A stretch of DNA of 64,000 nt from Flexivirga aerilata (GCF_013002715.1 NZ_JABENB010000001.1:1-64000), one strand, 5' to 3'. Positions 53,504 to 63,517 are shown, numbered from the stretch's first letter. Numbers and translations: made by a program. Notes: generated by a model not told the origin, from the letters alone.

Positions 53504-54330
53504 CGCTGACGCGCCGCGAGCGCTGCGTCATACAGCTGCTTCTTGGAAAGGCCTGTCTCCGCAGCGATTTCGGCACAGACGGTCTTGAGCCGCTCCCCCG
53601 CAGCCACCCGCTGCTGTATGGCGGGAAGCACTTCCTCCACCGTGCTGCTGACCGCCGGTGCGCCCGCGACCACGACGGTGATCTCACCGCGCGCACCCTC
53701 GACCGCCCAGTCCGCCAACTCCGCGAGACCGCCCCGGCGGACCTCCTCGTAGGTCTTGGTCAGCTCCCGGCAGACGGCCGCGGCCCGGTCGGACCCGAAC
53801 GCCTCGGCCATCGCGCTGAGCGTCTCGGCCAGCCGGTGCGGCGCCTCGAAGAAGACCATGGTGCGCTTCTCGTCGGCCAGGCCACCCAGCCGCCGCGCCC
53901 GCTCGCCGGTTTTGCGCGGCAGGAAGCCCTCGAAGCAGAACCGGTCGACCGGGAGCCCGGACACCGCGAGCGCCATCAGCACCGCGGACGGTCCGGGCAC
54001 GCAGGTGACCCGCAGCCCGGCCGCGACGGCGGCGGTCACCAGGCGGTAGCCCGGGTCGGACACCGACGGCATACCGGCGTCGGTGACCAGCACGACCCGG
54101 TCGCCGCTGCGCAGGCGGTCGAGAAGCTCGGGGGTGCGGGACTGCTCGTTGTGTTCGTGATAGCTGGTGATGCTGCCGCGCGGGGTGACCTCGAGGTCGT
54201 CCAGCAGCCGGCGCAGCCGGCGGGTGTCCTCGGCGGCGATCACGTCGGCGCCGGCCAGCTCGGTGGCCAGGCGCGGCGCGGCATCCTGCGGGTCGCCGAT
54301 CGGCGTCGCCGCCAGCACGAGCACTCCCAT
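53500..54330 (-). CDS. rsmI: 16S rRNA (cytidine(1402)-2'-O)-methyltransferase
   Basis: RsmI adds a 2'-O-methyl to C1402 of 16S rRNA. A 276-residue tetrapyrrole-methylase-fold protein with LVLAATPIGDPQDAAPR, ADVIAAEDTRRLRRLL, the VLVTDAGMPSVSDPGYRLV SAM loop and FLPRKTGERARRL. ATG 54330 is preferred; GTG 54336 adds two residues. It is divergent from pmt, the conserved actinobacterial arrangement, and coupled to DUF2079 downstream. Confidence 0.95.
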   Translation of the reverse strand: MGVLVLAATPIGDPQDAAPRLATELAGADVIAAEDTRRLRRLLDDLEVTPRGSITSYHEHNEQSRTPELLDRLRSGDRVVLVTDAGMPSVSDPGYRLVTAAVAAGLRVTCVPGPSAVLMALAVSGLPVDRFCFEGFLPRKTGERARRLGGLADEKRTMVFFEAPHRLAETLSAMAEAFGSDRAAAVCRELTKTYEEVRRGGLAELADWAVEGARGEITVVVAGAPAVSSTVEEVLPAIQQRVAAGERLKTVCAEIAAETGLSKKQLYDAALAARQR

Positions 54331-54452
54331 CGCCACGCCCGGCAGTCTCGCACGCCGAGCGGGCGCACTGCTTACCCGCGTCGGACCGCGCGCCGCCAGA
54401 TCCTTCGGCTAACCTCGCGGGGGTTCGGCAGGCACGCGAAAAGGGGACGCAC

Positions 54453-56117
54453 GTGACGGTCACGCTGGCTCGGGAGACCGACGACAGCACCGGCGGCGAC
54501 CCCCTGGCCGAGCGCCGGGCGGTGCTGCGCGACCGGCTGCTCGGGCCGCCCCGCTCCGCGAACGCCAAGCTGTGGGCCTTCCTCGGCCCGGCGATCGTGA
54601 CCGTCATCGGCGGCATCCTGCGCTTCTGGAATGTCGGCCGCCCGCACCAGCTGATCTTCGACGAGACCTATTACGTCAAAGAGGGCTGGTCGCTGATCCA
54701 ATACGGCTACGAGCGCAAACAGGACAAGTCGACCGGCATCTCCAACAACCCCGACGGGTTGTTCACGATGGGCAACCCCCACGTCTTCGGCACCGAGCCG
54801 GACTTCGTGGTGCACCCGCCGATCGGCAAATGGTTCATCGGCTGGGGCGAGCAACTCTTCGGCATCAACTCCTCCTTCGGCTGGCGCTTCGCGGTCGCGG
54901 TCTTCGGCACGCTCGCGATCTACCTGGTCGGCCGGGCGGCATGGCATCTCTTCCGCTCCCCGGTGCTGGCCACGCTCGCCGCGGTGCTGCTGTGCTTCGA
55001 GGGCGCCGAGTTCGTCATGTCCCGCACGTCGATCCTCGACGTGATGGTGATGTTCTGGGCGCTCGCGGCCTTCGTCGCGCTGCTCGCCGACCGCACCCGC
55101 ACCCGCCGCATCCTCGCCGACAAGGTCGCCGCGATGCAGGTCGCCGGCACCTGGGAGAAGCATTCGGTCGCCGGGCCGTGGCTCGGCTGGCGGCCCTGGC
55201 GCTGGGTGGCCGGCCTCTGCATCGGCCTCGACATCGCCACCAAGTGGTCCGGCCTCTACTTCCTCGCGGCCTTCGGGCTGATGAGCGTCCTGTGGGACCT
55301 CGGCGCGCGGCGAGCGGTCGGTGTCCGGCACCACTGGTCGGCGACGTTCGTCAAGGACGGGCTGCCGGCCTGCGTGAGCGTGATCGTGGTGTCGCTCACG
55401 ACATACCTGGTCAGCTGGTGGGGGTGGATCGCGAGCAGCGACGCCTACGACCGGCAGTGGGCGCGCAACAACCCGGCGACCGCGGACTCCGGCTTCGCCC
55501 CGGACAGTTCGCTGTTCGCCTGGATGCCGGACTGGCTGCGGTCGCTGTGGCAGTACAACAAGCAGATGCTGCAGTCTGCCTCGGACATCACCTCGGAGCA
55601 CCCCTACCAGTCCAACCCGTGGTCGTGGATGCTGCAGACCCGGCCGACGTCGTTCTTCTACGAGAGCCCGAAGCGCGGCGTCGGCGGCTGCGACGCCGAC
55701 TCGTGCAGCAAGGCGATCACCTCGCTCGGCACGGTCAGCATCTGGTGGCTCGGCACGGTCGCGCTCGCGGTGCTGCTGTTCTTCTGGCTGCTGCGCCGTG
55801 ACTGGCGCGCCGGCGCGATCCTCGCCGGCGTCGCGGCCGGGTGGCTGCCCTGGTTCCTCTACCAGCAGCGCACGATCTTCACCTTCTACTCGGTGGCGTT
55901 CGCCCCCTATGTCGTGCTCGCGTGCGTCTTCGTGCTCGGCCTCTGTCTCGGCCGGCCCGGGGCGCCCCCGCAACGCGTCATGATCGGCAAGGCCGTGGTC
56001 GGCGGGTTCACCATCCTGACGGTCGCGCTGTTCGTCTTCTTCTGGCCGATCTGGACCGCGCAGGTCATCCCGTTCGACCACTGGCAGTGGCGGATGTGGC
56101 TCAACTCCTGGATCTGA
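54453..56117 (+). CDS. pmt: dolichyl-phosphate-mannose-protein mannosyltransferase
   Basis: A 554-residue GT39 enzyme that O-mannosylates secreted proteins in actinobacteria. The DE motif near the N-terminus is IFDETYYVKEGWS (Asp70/Glu71). About 10 membrane segments with large loops follow, including a YESPKRGVGGCDADSCSKA loop. GTG 54453 with AAAAGGGG upstream. Its divergent partner is rsmI. A nested inverted repeat lies 17 bases after the stop. Confidence 0.95.
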   Translation: MTVTLARETDDSTGGDPLAERRAVLRDRLLGPPRSANAKLWAFLGPAIVTVIGGILRFWNVGRPHQLIFDETYYVKEGWSLIQYGYERKQDKSTGISNNPDGLFTMGNPHVFGTEPDFVVHPPIGKWFIGWGEQLFGINSSFGWRFAVAVFGTLAIYLVGRAAWHLFRSPVLATLAAVLLCFEGAEFVMSRTSILDVMVMFWALAAFVALLADRTRTRRILADKVAAMQVAGTWEKHSVAGPWLGWRPWRWVAGLCIGLDIATKWSGLYFLAAFGLMSVLWDLGARRAVGVRHHWSATFVKDGLPACVSVIVVSLTTYLVSWWGWIASSDAYDRQWARNNPATADSGFAPDSSLFAWMPDWLRSLWQYNKQMLQSASDITSEHPYQSNPWSWMLQTRPTSFFYESPKRGVGGCDADSCSKAITSLGTVSIWWLGTVALAVLLFFWLLRRDWRAGAILAGVAAGWLPWFLYQQRTIFTFYSVAFAPYVVLACVFVLGLCLGRPGAPPQRVMIGKAVVGGFTILTVALFVFFWPIWTAQVIPFDHWQWRMWLNSWI

Positions 56118-56133
56118 CCCGGCACGGCCCACC

Positions 56134-56195
56134 CTGACGGTCGCATTCACGTCTGACGGTCCAATTCGACCGTCAAACGTCAATCCCGCCGTCAG
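56134..56195. terminator. nested inverted-repeat element after pmt
   Basis: TGACGGTC (56154-56161) pairs perfectly with GACCGTCA (56168-56175) over a 6-base loop. Outer copies CTGACGG (56134-56140) and CCGTCAG (56189-56195) extend an imperfect ~30-base stem. The word thus occurs twice in each orientation. Likely pmt terminator. Confidence 0.75.
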
Positions 56196-56337
56196 AGTCC
56201 GCTGCGGGGCCGCCTCAGAGCCACCTCAGAGCCCCCTTGAGCGGCGTTTGCCCGGCTGGATGCAACCTTCCACCCGCTCGGGCGTCCTAGTGAGCGATGG
56301 ACCGCCATACGTCTGACCCCATGCCCGAGGTACGCCG

Positions 56338-57435
56338 GTGACCCTCGTCGTCATCGGCGCCCTGGTGGCTCTGCTCATCGGGCTCGTCGGCACCCGCTAC
56401 TACATCGATCTGGCCACCCGGAAGGGCTGGGGGCAGTTCGTCCGCGAGGACGGCCCGACCAGTCACCACACCAAGCGCGGCACCCCGCAGATGGGTGGCC
56501 TGGTGATCATCGGCGGCACCGTCACCGCGTATGACGTGGCACACCTGCTCACCTGGAGCCCGCCGACCGCGTCGGGGCTGCTGGTGCTCTTCCTGATGGT
56601 CGGCATCGGTTTCGTCGGCTTCCTCGACGACTGGGCCAAGATCACCCACGAGCGGTCGCTCGGGCTGACGTCGGGGCAGAAGCTGGTCGGACAGACAGCG
56701 GTCGCAGTGGTTTTCGCCGTTCTCGCCACGCGCTTCTCCCGCGGTGGGGTAAGTCCGGCGAGCTACCGCATCTCGTTCGTGCGCGACACGTGGTTCGACC
56801 TGGCGGTCCTCGGCACGGTCGTCGGCCTCATCCTCTTCGTGCTGTGGGCCAACCTGATGATCGCCGGCGCGAGCAACGGGGTGAACCTCACCGACGGGCT
56901 CGACGGGCAGGCCGCCGGCGCGTGCGTGATGGTCTTCGGCGCCTACGTGCTCATCGGCGTGTGGCAGTTCAACCAGAACTGCCGGTTCACCACCTCCGCC
57001 CAGTGCTACTCCACGCGTGACCCGCTCGACCTCGCAGTGGTCGCGGCCTGCGTCGTCGGCGCCTGCTTCGGCTTCCTCTGGTGGAACGCCGCCCCGGCCC
57101 GGCTCTTCATGGGCGACACCGGCTCCCTCGGTCTCGGCGGCGCGCTCGCCGGCCTGGCGATCACCACCCGCACCGAGCTGCTGATGGTCGTCCTGGGCGG
57201 CCTGTTCGTCCTGGAGACCGCGTCGGTGATCCTGCAGGTGAGCTACTTCAAACTGACCAAACGCAGCAACGGCGGCGTCGGCAAGCGGCTCTTCCGGATC
57301 ACCCCGATCCACCACCACTTCGAGATGCTCGGCTGGGAGCAGATCACCGTCACGATCCGCTTCTGGATCATCTGCGGCATCTGCGTCGCGGCCGGCCTGG
57401 GGATCTTCTATGCCGAGTGGGTCGTCGGCGGCTGA
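56338..57435 (+). CDS. mraY: phospho-N-acetylmuramoyl-pentapeptide-transferase (MraY)
   Basis: A 365-residue, ~10-TM enzyme making lipid I for peptidoglycan. Hallmarks: TKRGTPQMGGLVI near the N-terminus, FLDDWAKI, the catalytic NLTDGLDG, and HHHFEMLGW near the C-terminus. GTG 56338 is the only workable start; an upstream ATG hits a stop. mraY normally sits in the dcw division cluster, which is absent here. Whether this is the sole or a second copy cannot be told. It overlaps the convergent PH-domain gene by 28 bases. Confidence 0.93.
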   Translation: MTLVVIGALVALLIGLVGTRYYIDLATRKGWGQFVREDGPTSHHTKRGTPQMGGLVIIGGTVTAYDVAHLLTWSPPTASGLLVLFLMVGIGFVGFLDDWAKITHERSLGLTSGQKLVGQTAVAVVFAVLATRFSRGGVSPASYRISFVRDTWFDLAVLGTVVGLILFVLWANLMIAGASNGVNLTDGLDGQAAGACVMVFGAYVLIGVWQFNQNCRFTTSAQCYSTRDPLDLAVVAACVVGACFGFLWWNAAPARLFMGDTGSLGLGGALAGLAITTRTELLMVVLGGLFVLETASVILQVSYFKLTKRSNGGVGKRLFRITPIHHHFEMLGWEQITVTIRFWIICGICVAAGLGIFYAEWVVGG

Positions 57436-58970
57436 TCGGCCCGGAACTGCTCGACCGTCCCCGGCAGCAACTGGGTGGCGAGCTTGCCGACCTCGTGCTC
57501 CGGCAGGTCGAGCACCGGGTATGCCTTCGCGCCGGCGGCCGTCGCGAGGCTGACCGTCGCAAGACCGGCCCGGCGCTGGAAGAACGAGCGGCGGATCACG
57601 ACGCCGACGGCGCCGCGGCGCTCGACGACATCGGTGGCGAGCGCGAGCGATCCCTGCCGGGTGATCAGGAAGCGGTCGGTGATCGTGTGGCCGAGCCAGT
57701 GGGCGCGGCTGCGGCCGAGCAGCACGGCAACCACCAGCAGAGCCGCCGCGGGTATGACGAGGGCGGGCTGCGACCACCGCACCGCGGCGACGACCAGGGC
57801 CGCGGCCGGGATGCCGAAGCCCACGAGCGCGCGGGTGTAGCGCCGGCGGGTCGCGGCCGGGCCGTGTCCCTGGAGCGGCAGCTCCAGGGCACCAGGGTCG
57901 TCGAGCACGCGGCCGGCCGTCGCGGCGACGACCGGCTCCGGCGAGGGCGGCGTCAGGGTCGCGCTCATCGCCCGGTCGTCGTCCTTGACGCCGGTGGTGA
58001 TCGCCTCCAGCCGGGCGCCGCCGACCCAGCGCAGCGGCACCGGACGGTGCAGCGCGACACCGCGCAGCCGCCGGATCTCCAGGGAGGTGGCGCGGGTCGT
58101 GAGGAGCCCGCGCGTGACGTGATAGGTGCCGCCCGCATCGTCGCGGGTCAGCCGGAAGTTGTGGAATGCCAACAGATAACCGCCGAGGGACAGCAGCACC
58201 ACGAAAACGATGAGCGCCAGCACCCCGACCAGCACGGCGATGATCACGCCGAGACCCTGCACCACGTCGGTGGCTCCGTTGACGACCTCGTTGTTGCCCC
58301 AGTCGATGCCCGACTCGTTGATGACCTGACTGCCGATGCCGAAGATCGCGAGGGCCGCGATGAGACCGGCGGGGCTGAACGGCGCGTAGCGGATCCAGGA
58401 CGGATGGCCCCGATAGACAACCGTTTCCGGGCTGACGTATGACGGGAGCCCCTCCCCCTCGGCGGCGGGGCGGGCCTGGGCGTCGGCCTCGGGCGAGTCC
58501 TCCGCCGTCGGCCGGCTGCGGTGGAGCAGGTCGCCGCGCAGCGCAGCGGCCTCGGTCGCGGTCAGGCCGTCGAGCTTGAGCTCCTTCTCCCCCGCGCCGG
58601 TGCCGATCTTCACCTCCGCCAGGCCCAGTGCGCGGTGCAGGATCGACGCGGTGACGTCGACCGAACGCACCCGGTCGATCGGTGCCGAAACCGTTGTGGT
58701 GTTGAGCAATCCGTGGCGCAGCTGCACCTGGTCGGGGGTGAAGCGGTAGCGGGTGGTGAGCCACCGCAACAGGCCGAGGCCGACGGCGACCCCGACGCCG
58801 ATCAGGCCCCACCAGTGCTGCCCGCCGCTGCTGCCGGCGATCACGATCGCGATCAGGGCGGGCAGGAAGCGGATGAGTTCCTTCACCGGATGGATCAGCA
58901 GCATGCGGGTGCTGAGCCGGCGCCATACGTCGTCGGCGGGCACGAGCGGAGAACTTCGTGGGGTGGTCAT
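57408..58970 (-). CDS. bacterial PH (bPH2) domain membrane protein, YdbT-like
   Basis: A 520-residue membrane protein with repeated bPH2 domains (DUF304-type) and about six hydrophobic segments: RYRFTPDQVQLRHGLLNTTT and RVRSVDVTASILHRALGLAEV in domain 1, GTYHVTRGLLTTRATSLEIR in domain 2, and TDRFLITRQGSLALATDVVERR in domain 3. The family (YdbS/YdbT) is linked to antibiotic stress in Bacillus. ATG 58970 lies 7 bases after the stop of the small PH gene. It overlaps mraY's end by 28 bases. Confidence 0.88.
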   Translation of the reverse strand: MTTPRSSPLVPADDVWRRLSTRMLLIHPVKELIRFLPALIAIVIAGSSGGQHWWGLIGVGVAVGLGLLRWLTTRYRFTPDQVQLRHGLLNTTTVSAPIDRVRSVDVTASILHRALGLAEVKIGTGAGEKELKLDGLTATEAAALRGDLLHRSRPTAEDSPEADAQARPAAEGEGLPSYVSPETVVYRGHPSWIRYAPFSPAGLIAALAIFGIGSQVINESGIDWGNNEVVNGATDVVQGLGVIIAVLVGVLALIVFVVLLSLGGYLLAFHNFRLTRDDAGGTYHVTRGLLTTRATSLEIRRLRGVALHRPVPLRWVGGARLEAITTGVKDDDRAMSATLTPPSPEPVVAATAGRVLDDPGALELPLQGHGPAATRRRYTRALVGFGIPAAALVVAAVRWSQPALVIPAAALLVVAVLLGRSRAHWLGHTITDRFLITRQGSLALATDVVERRGAVGVVIRRSFFQRRAGLATVSLATAAGAKAYPVLDLPEHEVGKLATQLLPGTVEQFRADQPPTTHSA

Positions 58971-58977
58971 GGGGTGG

Positions 58978-59460
58978 TCAGGTGGCGTCGCCGGGGCTGG
59001 CGGCGGTGACGACGGTGAGGTCACGCACGATGTCCTCGGCGACGGAGCGGTCGAGGCCTTCGATCTTGAGTTCGCCCTTGGCTGAGGCGGTGGTGACGGT
59101 CACGGTGCTGAGTCCGAAAAGCCTTGCCAGCGCTCCGCGTTCGGTGTCGACGGTCTGCACCCGCGAGATCGGCGCGATGCGCTGCTCGATCGTGAGCCAG
59201 CCGCGCTGGGTGTAGACCGCGTCGCCGGTGACCTCCCAGCGGTGGATCCGGTAGCGCGCGTAGGGCGTGAGGAGCGCTCCGCCGGCGAACACCAGCAGGA
59301 TCACCCCCGCCCCGACGAGCGTCCAGGGCATCCCGAGACCGCCGAAGACCGTCCAGACCACGAGCACGGCGACCAGGACGACGGTCAGGATGAGGCCCTC
59401 GACGGCCCAGTAGAGGCGGGCGCGCGGTGAGACGAAATGGGTCGGCGGCCGCACATCCAT
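58978..59460 (-). CDS. bacterial PH (bPH2) domain membrane protein, YdbS-like
   Basis: A 160-residue protein with two N-terminal membrane helices and a single bPH2 domain: RYRIHRWEVTGDAVYTQRGW, SRVQTVDTERGALARLFGLS and STVTVTTASAKGELKIEGLD. It is the small partner of the YdbT-like gene that follows after 7 bases, so they probably form a complex. ATG 59460. Confidence 0.9.
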   Translation of the reverse strand: MDVRPPTHFVSPRARLYWAVEGLILTVVLVAVLVVWTVFGGLGMPWTLVGAGVILLVFAGGALLTPYARYRIHRWEVTGDAVYTQRGWLTIEQRIAPISRVQTVDTERGALARLFGLSTVTVTTASAKGELKIEGLDRSVAEDIVRDLTVVTAASPGDAT

Positions 59461-59510
59461 GCCCAGACCTTCTCATGAGCCACGCCCGGGCCCGGCGAGC
59501 GACGGGCCGC

Positions 59511-60581
59511 TCAGGAGCCGACGAAGGCTCGCAGCCAGTGGTGCTCCGGGCGGCTGTCGATGAAGAGCGACTTCACGAAGAGCGTCAGCGGCACGGCGAG
59601 GAGGGCGCCGAGCGCGCCGAGGAAGATCGACCAGATGATGAGCGACACGAAGGTGACGGTCGTGTTGAGGCCGACGGCGTTGCCCATGTAGCGGGGCTGG
59701 ACCACCGATTGCAGCACGAAGTTGATCACCGAGTAGGACACGATCACCCAGATCATCGGGCCGACGCCACCGTCGAGCAGGGCGAGGAGTGCCGGCGGCA
59801 CGAGGCCGAGCACGAAGCCGACGTTGGGGATGTAGTTGGTGACGAAGGACAGCACGCCCCAGGTGAGGGCGAGCGGCACGCCGATGATCAGCAGGGCGAT
59901 CACGTCGAGCACCGCGACGATCAGCCCGAAGATCGAGCTGACCACCCAGTAGCGGCGGACCCGGCCGGAGAAGTCGCGCAGTCCGTCGGCGAGTTCGGGC
60001 TGGGTGCGTTGCACGGCCGGCCACTGCCGCCGCACGGTCGGGGTGCCCATCGTGAGGAAGGCGAGCGTCAGCAGCAGGACGAGCAGCACGGAGCCGACGC
60101 TGCTGAAGGTCGACAGCAGCCGCTGGCCGAAACCGACGAGGGTGCTGGGGTCGATCTTGGTGAGCGCGTCGCCGAGAGCGTTGCGGTCGAAGCCGAAGTG
60201 CACCATGAGGTCCTGCACGTCGGCATACAGCGAGTCGAATTTGCCCCGGTAGCGCGGCAGTTCGGTGGTCAGCTGCGCGATGGCGAGCGCGAGTGCCGCG
60301 ACGATCGCGAGGATCGCCAGCACCGGTGCGATGAGCGTGGTCGCGTTGGCGAGCGCGTCCGGCAATCCGCGTTTACGCAGCGCGGCGCCGAGCGGCCGGA
60401 AGGTGAGCGCGAGCGTGAAGGCGAGGAACACCGGCCCGACGACCGAGGAGACCTGGCGCAGTCCGAGCAGTACGACGGTGGCCGCGGCGAGGCCGAGCAG
60501 CACGCCGAGCGGCTGGCCGAGCGGCGAGGTGGTGGTGGCCTTGGCGGTGGGCTGGACGGTGGGCACGGGGTCGGTCGACAT
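59511..60581 (-). CDS. AI-2E family transporter
   Basis: A 356-residue polytopic membrane protein of the AI-2E (PerM/YhhT) family, ~8 segments. Typical motifs: [41 protein letters not shown], and [20 protein letters not shown]. Despite the name few members transport AI-2; sodium/proton antiport and lipid roles have been proposed. ATG 60581 is chosen; the frame extends upstream without family similarity. Divergent from DUF1345. Confidence 0.92.
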   Translation of the reverse strand: MSTDPVPTVQPTAKATTTSPLGQPLGVLLGLAAATVVLLGLRQVSSVVGPVFLAFTLALTFRPLGAALRKRGLPDALANATTLIAPVLAILAIVAALALAIAQLTTELPRYRGKFDSLYADVQDLMVHFGFDRNALGDALTKIDPSTLVGFGQRLLSTFSSVGSVLLVLLLTLAFLTMGTPTVRRQWPAVQRTQPELADGLRDFSGRVRRYWVVSSIFGLIVAVLDVIALLIIGVPLALTWGVLSFVTNYIPNVGFVLGLVPPALLALLDGGVGPMIWVIVSYSVINFVLQSVVQPRYMGNAVGLNTTVTFVSLIIWSIFLGALGALLAVPLTLFVKSLFIDSRPEHHWLRAFVGS

Positions 60582-60664
60582 GGCGATCTCCCGGTGACGG
60601 AGGGATGGGACGGCCTGTTGGCAACTTAACCGACGGAGCGGGCCGGCGAGTGACAGACTCCGGC

Positions 60665-61303
60665 ATGGCCAGTTTGCGGCGCCCCATCGCCGCGCCCGTC
60701 CGGCTCGTGGGTTCCGTCGTCGCCGGCCTGGTGGTCGGCGCCGTGGTGGCACCGCTCAGCACCGCCGCGCTCGGGGTGCTCAGCGGCATCGCGACGATGG
60801 CGCTCACCTTCGTGGTCTGGGGTTCGGTCGTGCTCTGGCCGATGGACCCGGCGGCGACCCGCGACAACGCGCACCGCGAGGATTTCAAACCGGTCGTGGA
60901 GGAGCTGCTCGTCGTCGCGGCGTCACTCGGCGGGCTCGTCGGCATCGTCATACTGCTCGTCCTCGGTCACTCCAGCGAGGGCGCGACCGCCGCCGCGGTC
61001 GGGCTGGTCGGCGTCTTCCTCACCTGGGGGATGCTCCAGCTGATGTATGCCGCGCGCTACGCGCACATCTACTACAGCACGCCCGGCGGCGGCATCGACT
61101 TCAACAACGACGACCCGCCGTGCTTCAAGGACTTCAGCTACTTCAGTTACAACCTCGGCATGACCTATCAGGTCTCCGACACCAACGTGTCGACCACCGC
61201 GCTGCGGGCGGTCGTGTTGCGGCACTGCCTGCTGTCCTACCTCTTCGGCACGGTGATCCTCGCCGCGACGATCAACCTCGTCGCGGGCATCGTGAGCGGT
61301 TGA
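60665..61303 (+). CDS. DUF1345 domain-containing membrane protein
   Basis: A 212-residue membrane protein of the DUF1345 family with about five segments. The signature is [28 protein letters not shown] near the C-terminus (first 20: [20 protein letters not shown]), preceded by [13 protein letters not shown]. Function unknown. ATG 60665; a longer in-frame GTG/ATG region upstream overlaps the promoter of the divergent AI-2E gene. Confidence 0.9.
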   Translation: MASLRRPIAAPVRLVGSVVAGLVVGAVVAPLSTAALGVLSGIATMALTFVVWGSVVLWPMDPAATRDNAHREDFKPVVEELLVVAASLGGLVGIVILLVLGHSSEGATAAAVGLVGVFLTWGMLQLMYAARYAHIYYSTPGGGIDFNNDDPPCFKDFSYFSYNLGMTYQVSDTNVSTTALRAVVLRHCLLSYLFGTVILAATINLVAGIVSG

Positions 61304-61499
61304 GCGCACGCGCCGAACCGCCCTTTCTATCGCCCTTTGCTGAAGGGATCCTGGGAGCGGCCGATCTGTTCAATTCTTAGTAAAGAGAACGTAATTTGAT
61401 GGTCGGATTCGTTGCCCGGGACGGTCCGGAGGGCAACAGTGAGCGGTTGTCGGCGGGCAGATCCTGGCCGGCAACTCATCCCCTTCCGAGGAGTTATCC

Positions 61500-62726
61500 A
61501 TGCGCAAGTTCCCGATGATCGCCGCCCTGGCGCTGACCGCGTCGGCGGGTGCGATCGGCAGCCTGACCCCGACCGCGACTGCCGCTCCGACCGGAGGCGT
61601 GCACGCAGCGCATTCCTGTGCCACCGCCAAGGCGGGCTACGCCGCGTGCGACGCCCTGCACCTGGTCAACGCCAACGGTCAGAACGTCGGATCCGCCGGC
61701 CAGATCCAGCCGATGGCCGCGGCCAAGGGCCGGAAGGTGCGTCCGGCGGCCATCTCGGGCAAGACGCCGAGCGACATCCAGAGCGCCTACAAGCTGAGCG
61801 GTCTGAAGTCCGGCGGCAAGACGGTCGCGATCGTCGACGCCTACGGTTACCCGAACGCCGAGCGCGACCTCGGCGTCTATCGTTCGCAGTTCGGCCTGTC
61901 GTCCTGCACCAAGGCCAACGGCTGCCTCACGGTGATGAGCCAGACCGGCAGCACCACGAGCCTGCCCCGCACCGACGTCGGCTGGTCGCAGGAGCAGGCC
62001 CTCGACCTCGACGCGGTCTCCGCGGCCTGCCCGGACTGCAAGATCGTTCTGGTGCAGGCGAAGTCGGCGTCCTTCGCCGACCTCGGCGCTGCGGTCAACC
62101 AGGCTGCCAAGACTGCCGGCGTGGTCGCGATCTCCAACTCCTACGGCGGGGGCGACGCTCCCGACTCGACCTACGGCAGCTACTACAACCACCCGGGCAT
62201 CGCGGTGACCGCCTCGACCGGCGACAACGGCTACCAGGGCGCGAGCTACCCGGCGTCGTCGCACTACGTGACCGCGGTCGGCGGCACCTCGCTCACGACG
62301 GCGTCCAACGCTCGCGGATGGAGCGAATCCGCTTGGAGCGGAGCGGGTTCGGGCTGCAGCACCGCCAACCAGGCACCCGCCGGCCAGAACTCGGCGGTGA
62401 CCCACTGCACCGGCCGGGCGATGGCTGACGTCTCCGCGGTCGCCGACCCCAACACCGGCCTCGCGGTCTACGCGCCGACGTCCTCGACGTCATCCTCCTG
62501 GGCGCAGTATGGCGGCACCTCGCTGTCGTCGCCGCTGGTCGCGTCGGTCTACGCGCTGTCGGGCAACACCGCCGGCTACGCCAACACGCTGCCCTACTCC
62601 AACCCGTCCGCGCTCTTCGACGTGACGACGGGCAGCAACGGCACCAACCAGTACTGGTCGCAGGCCGGCACCGGCTGGGACGGCCCGACCGGGCTCGGCA
62701 CCCCGAACGGCACCGCCGCGTTCTGA
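61500..62726 (+). CDS. secreted S53-family (sedolisin-like) peptidase
   Basis: A 408-residue secreted serine-carboxyl peptidase. Signal peptide MRKFPMIAALALTASAGAIG ends near TAAPTGG. A short propeptide (~75 residues) precedes the catalytic domain. Triad: Glu165 and Asp169 in SQEQALDLD, Ser341 in YGGTSLSSP; oxyanion Asp242 in STGDNGYQ. A C-terminal calcium site is suggested by LFDVTTGSNG and GWDGPTGLG. It is smaller than kumamolisins because the Pro-kumamolisin domain is reduced. ATG 61500 follows GAGGAG. A strong terminator follows. Confidence 0.9.
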   Translation: MRKFPMIAALALTASAGAIGSLTPTATAAPTGGVHAAHSCATAKAGYAACDALHLVNANGQNVGSAGQIQPMAAAKGRKVRPAAISGKTPSDIQSAYKLSGLKSGGKTVAIVDAYGYPNAERDLGVYRSQFGLSSCTKANGCLTVMSQTGSTTSLPRTDVGWSQEQALDLDAVSAACPDCKIVLVQAKSASFADLGAAVNQAAKTAGVVAISNSYGGGDAPDSTYGSYYNHPGIAVTASTGDNGYQGASYPASSHYVTAVGGTSLTTASNARGWSESAWSGAGSGCSTANQAPAGQNSAVTHCTGRAMADVSAVADPNTGLAVYAPTSSTSSSWAQYGGTSLSSPLVASVYALSGNTAGYANTLPYSNPSALFDVTTGSNGTNQYWSQAGTGWDGPTGLGTPNGTAAF

Positions 62727-62741
62727 TCCGCAGCTGACGGC

Positions 62742-62777
62742 GCAGGCGCCCTCCTCGTGCTCGGGGAGGGCGCCTGC
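62742..62777 (+). terminator. hairpin terminator of the S53 peptidase gene
   Basis: GCAGGCGCCCTCC (62742-62754) and GGAGGGCGCCTGC (62765-62777): a perfect 13-base stem with a 10-base loop, 16 bases after the stop codon. It lies between convergent genes and may serve both. Confidence 0.9.
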
Positions 62778-62824
62778 TCTCGTCTGCGGGTCTGTCTCGT
62801 TTGCGGGTCTGCGCCGCGACCGGG

Positions 62825-63517
62825 TCAGCCCGCTGCCGGATCGATCCCGAGTCGCTGCGCCAGCTCGACCGCCGGCACACCCCACGTCTCACGCAGCCGC
62901 GCGCCGTCCGGGCCGACCTCGATCACCGCGTGGTCGCTGTAGACCCGGCTCACGCATCCGACCCCGGTGAGCGGATAGCTGCATTCGGCAACGATTTTCG
63001 GCTCGCCGGTCTTGGTGAAGAGCGTCATCATCACCCAGACCTGCTTCGCACCGATCGCGAGGTCCATGGCTCCACCGACCGCCGGGATGTCGTCCGGTCC
63101 CCCGGTGTGCCAGTTGGCCAGGTCGCCGCGCACGGAGACCTGATAGGCACCGAGCACGCAGACGTCCAGATGACCGCCGCGCATCATCGCGAACGAGTCG
63201 GCGTGGTGGAAGTAGGCGGCCCCGGGCAGCGCGGTGACCGGCACCTTGCCGGCGTTGGTCAGGTCGGGATCGACCTGGTCGCCGACAGCTCGCGGGCCCA
63301 TACCGAGCATGCCGTTCTCGGTGTGCAGCACCACCCCGCGCTCGGCGGGAAGGTGGTCGGCGACCTTGGTGGGGTGACCGATGCCCAGGTTGGCGTAAGC
63401 ACCCGCGGGCATGTCCCGCGCGATGACCCCCGCCACCTCGTCCATCGAGAGTGGGCCGCGGTCGAGATGTTCGACGACAGAAGGGATCTGGGTCGTTGCT
63501 GGGCTCGTCATGGTCAC
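62825..63517 (-). CDS. scoB: 3-oxoacid CoA-transferase, subunit B
   Basis: A 230-residue family I CoA-transferase beta subunit. The catalytic Glu is in LHTENGMLGMGP; GAYANLGIGHPTKVADHL and GAMDLAIGAKQVWVMM are typical. It transfers CoA from succinyl-CoA to an acetoacetate-like acid (SCOT) or 3-oxoadipate. GTG 63517 overlaps subunit A's stop by 4 bases and has AGGAG upstream; ATG 63511 is possible. The substrate is not clear from sequence. Confidence 0.92.
   Translation of the reverse strand: MTMTSPATTQIPSVVEHLDRGPLSMDEVAGVIARDMPAGAYANLGIGHPTKVADHLPAERGVVLHTENGMLGMGPRAVGDQVDPDLTNAGKVPVTALPGAAYFHHADSFAMMRGGHLDVCVLGAYQVSVRGDLANWHTGGPDDIPAVGGAMDLAIGAKQVWVMMTLFTKTGEPKIVAECSYPLTGVGCVSRVYSDHAVIEVGPDGARLRETWGVPAVELAQRLGIDPAAG

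Noticed and set aside
59427..60629. A 400-codon plus-strand frame rich in Asp, Glu, Arg and His
   Set aside because: Antisense to the AI-2E family transporter; composition typical of a shadow frame.
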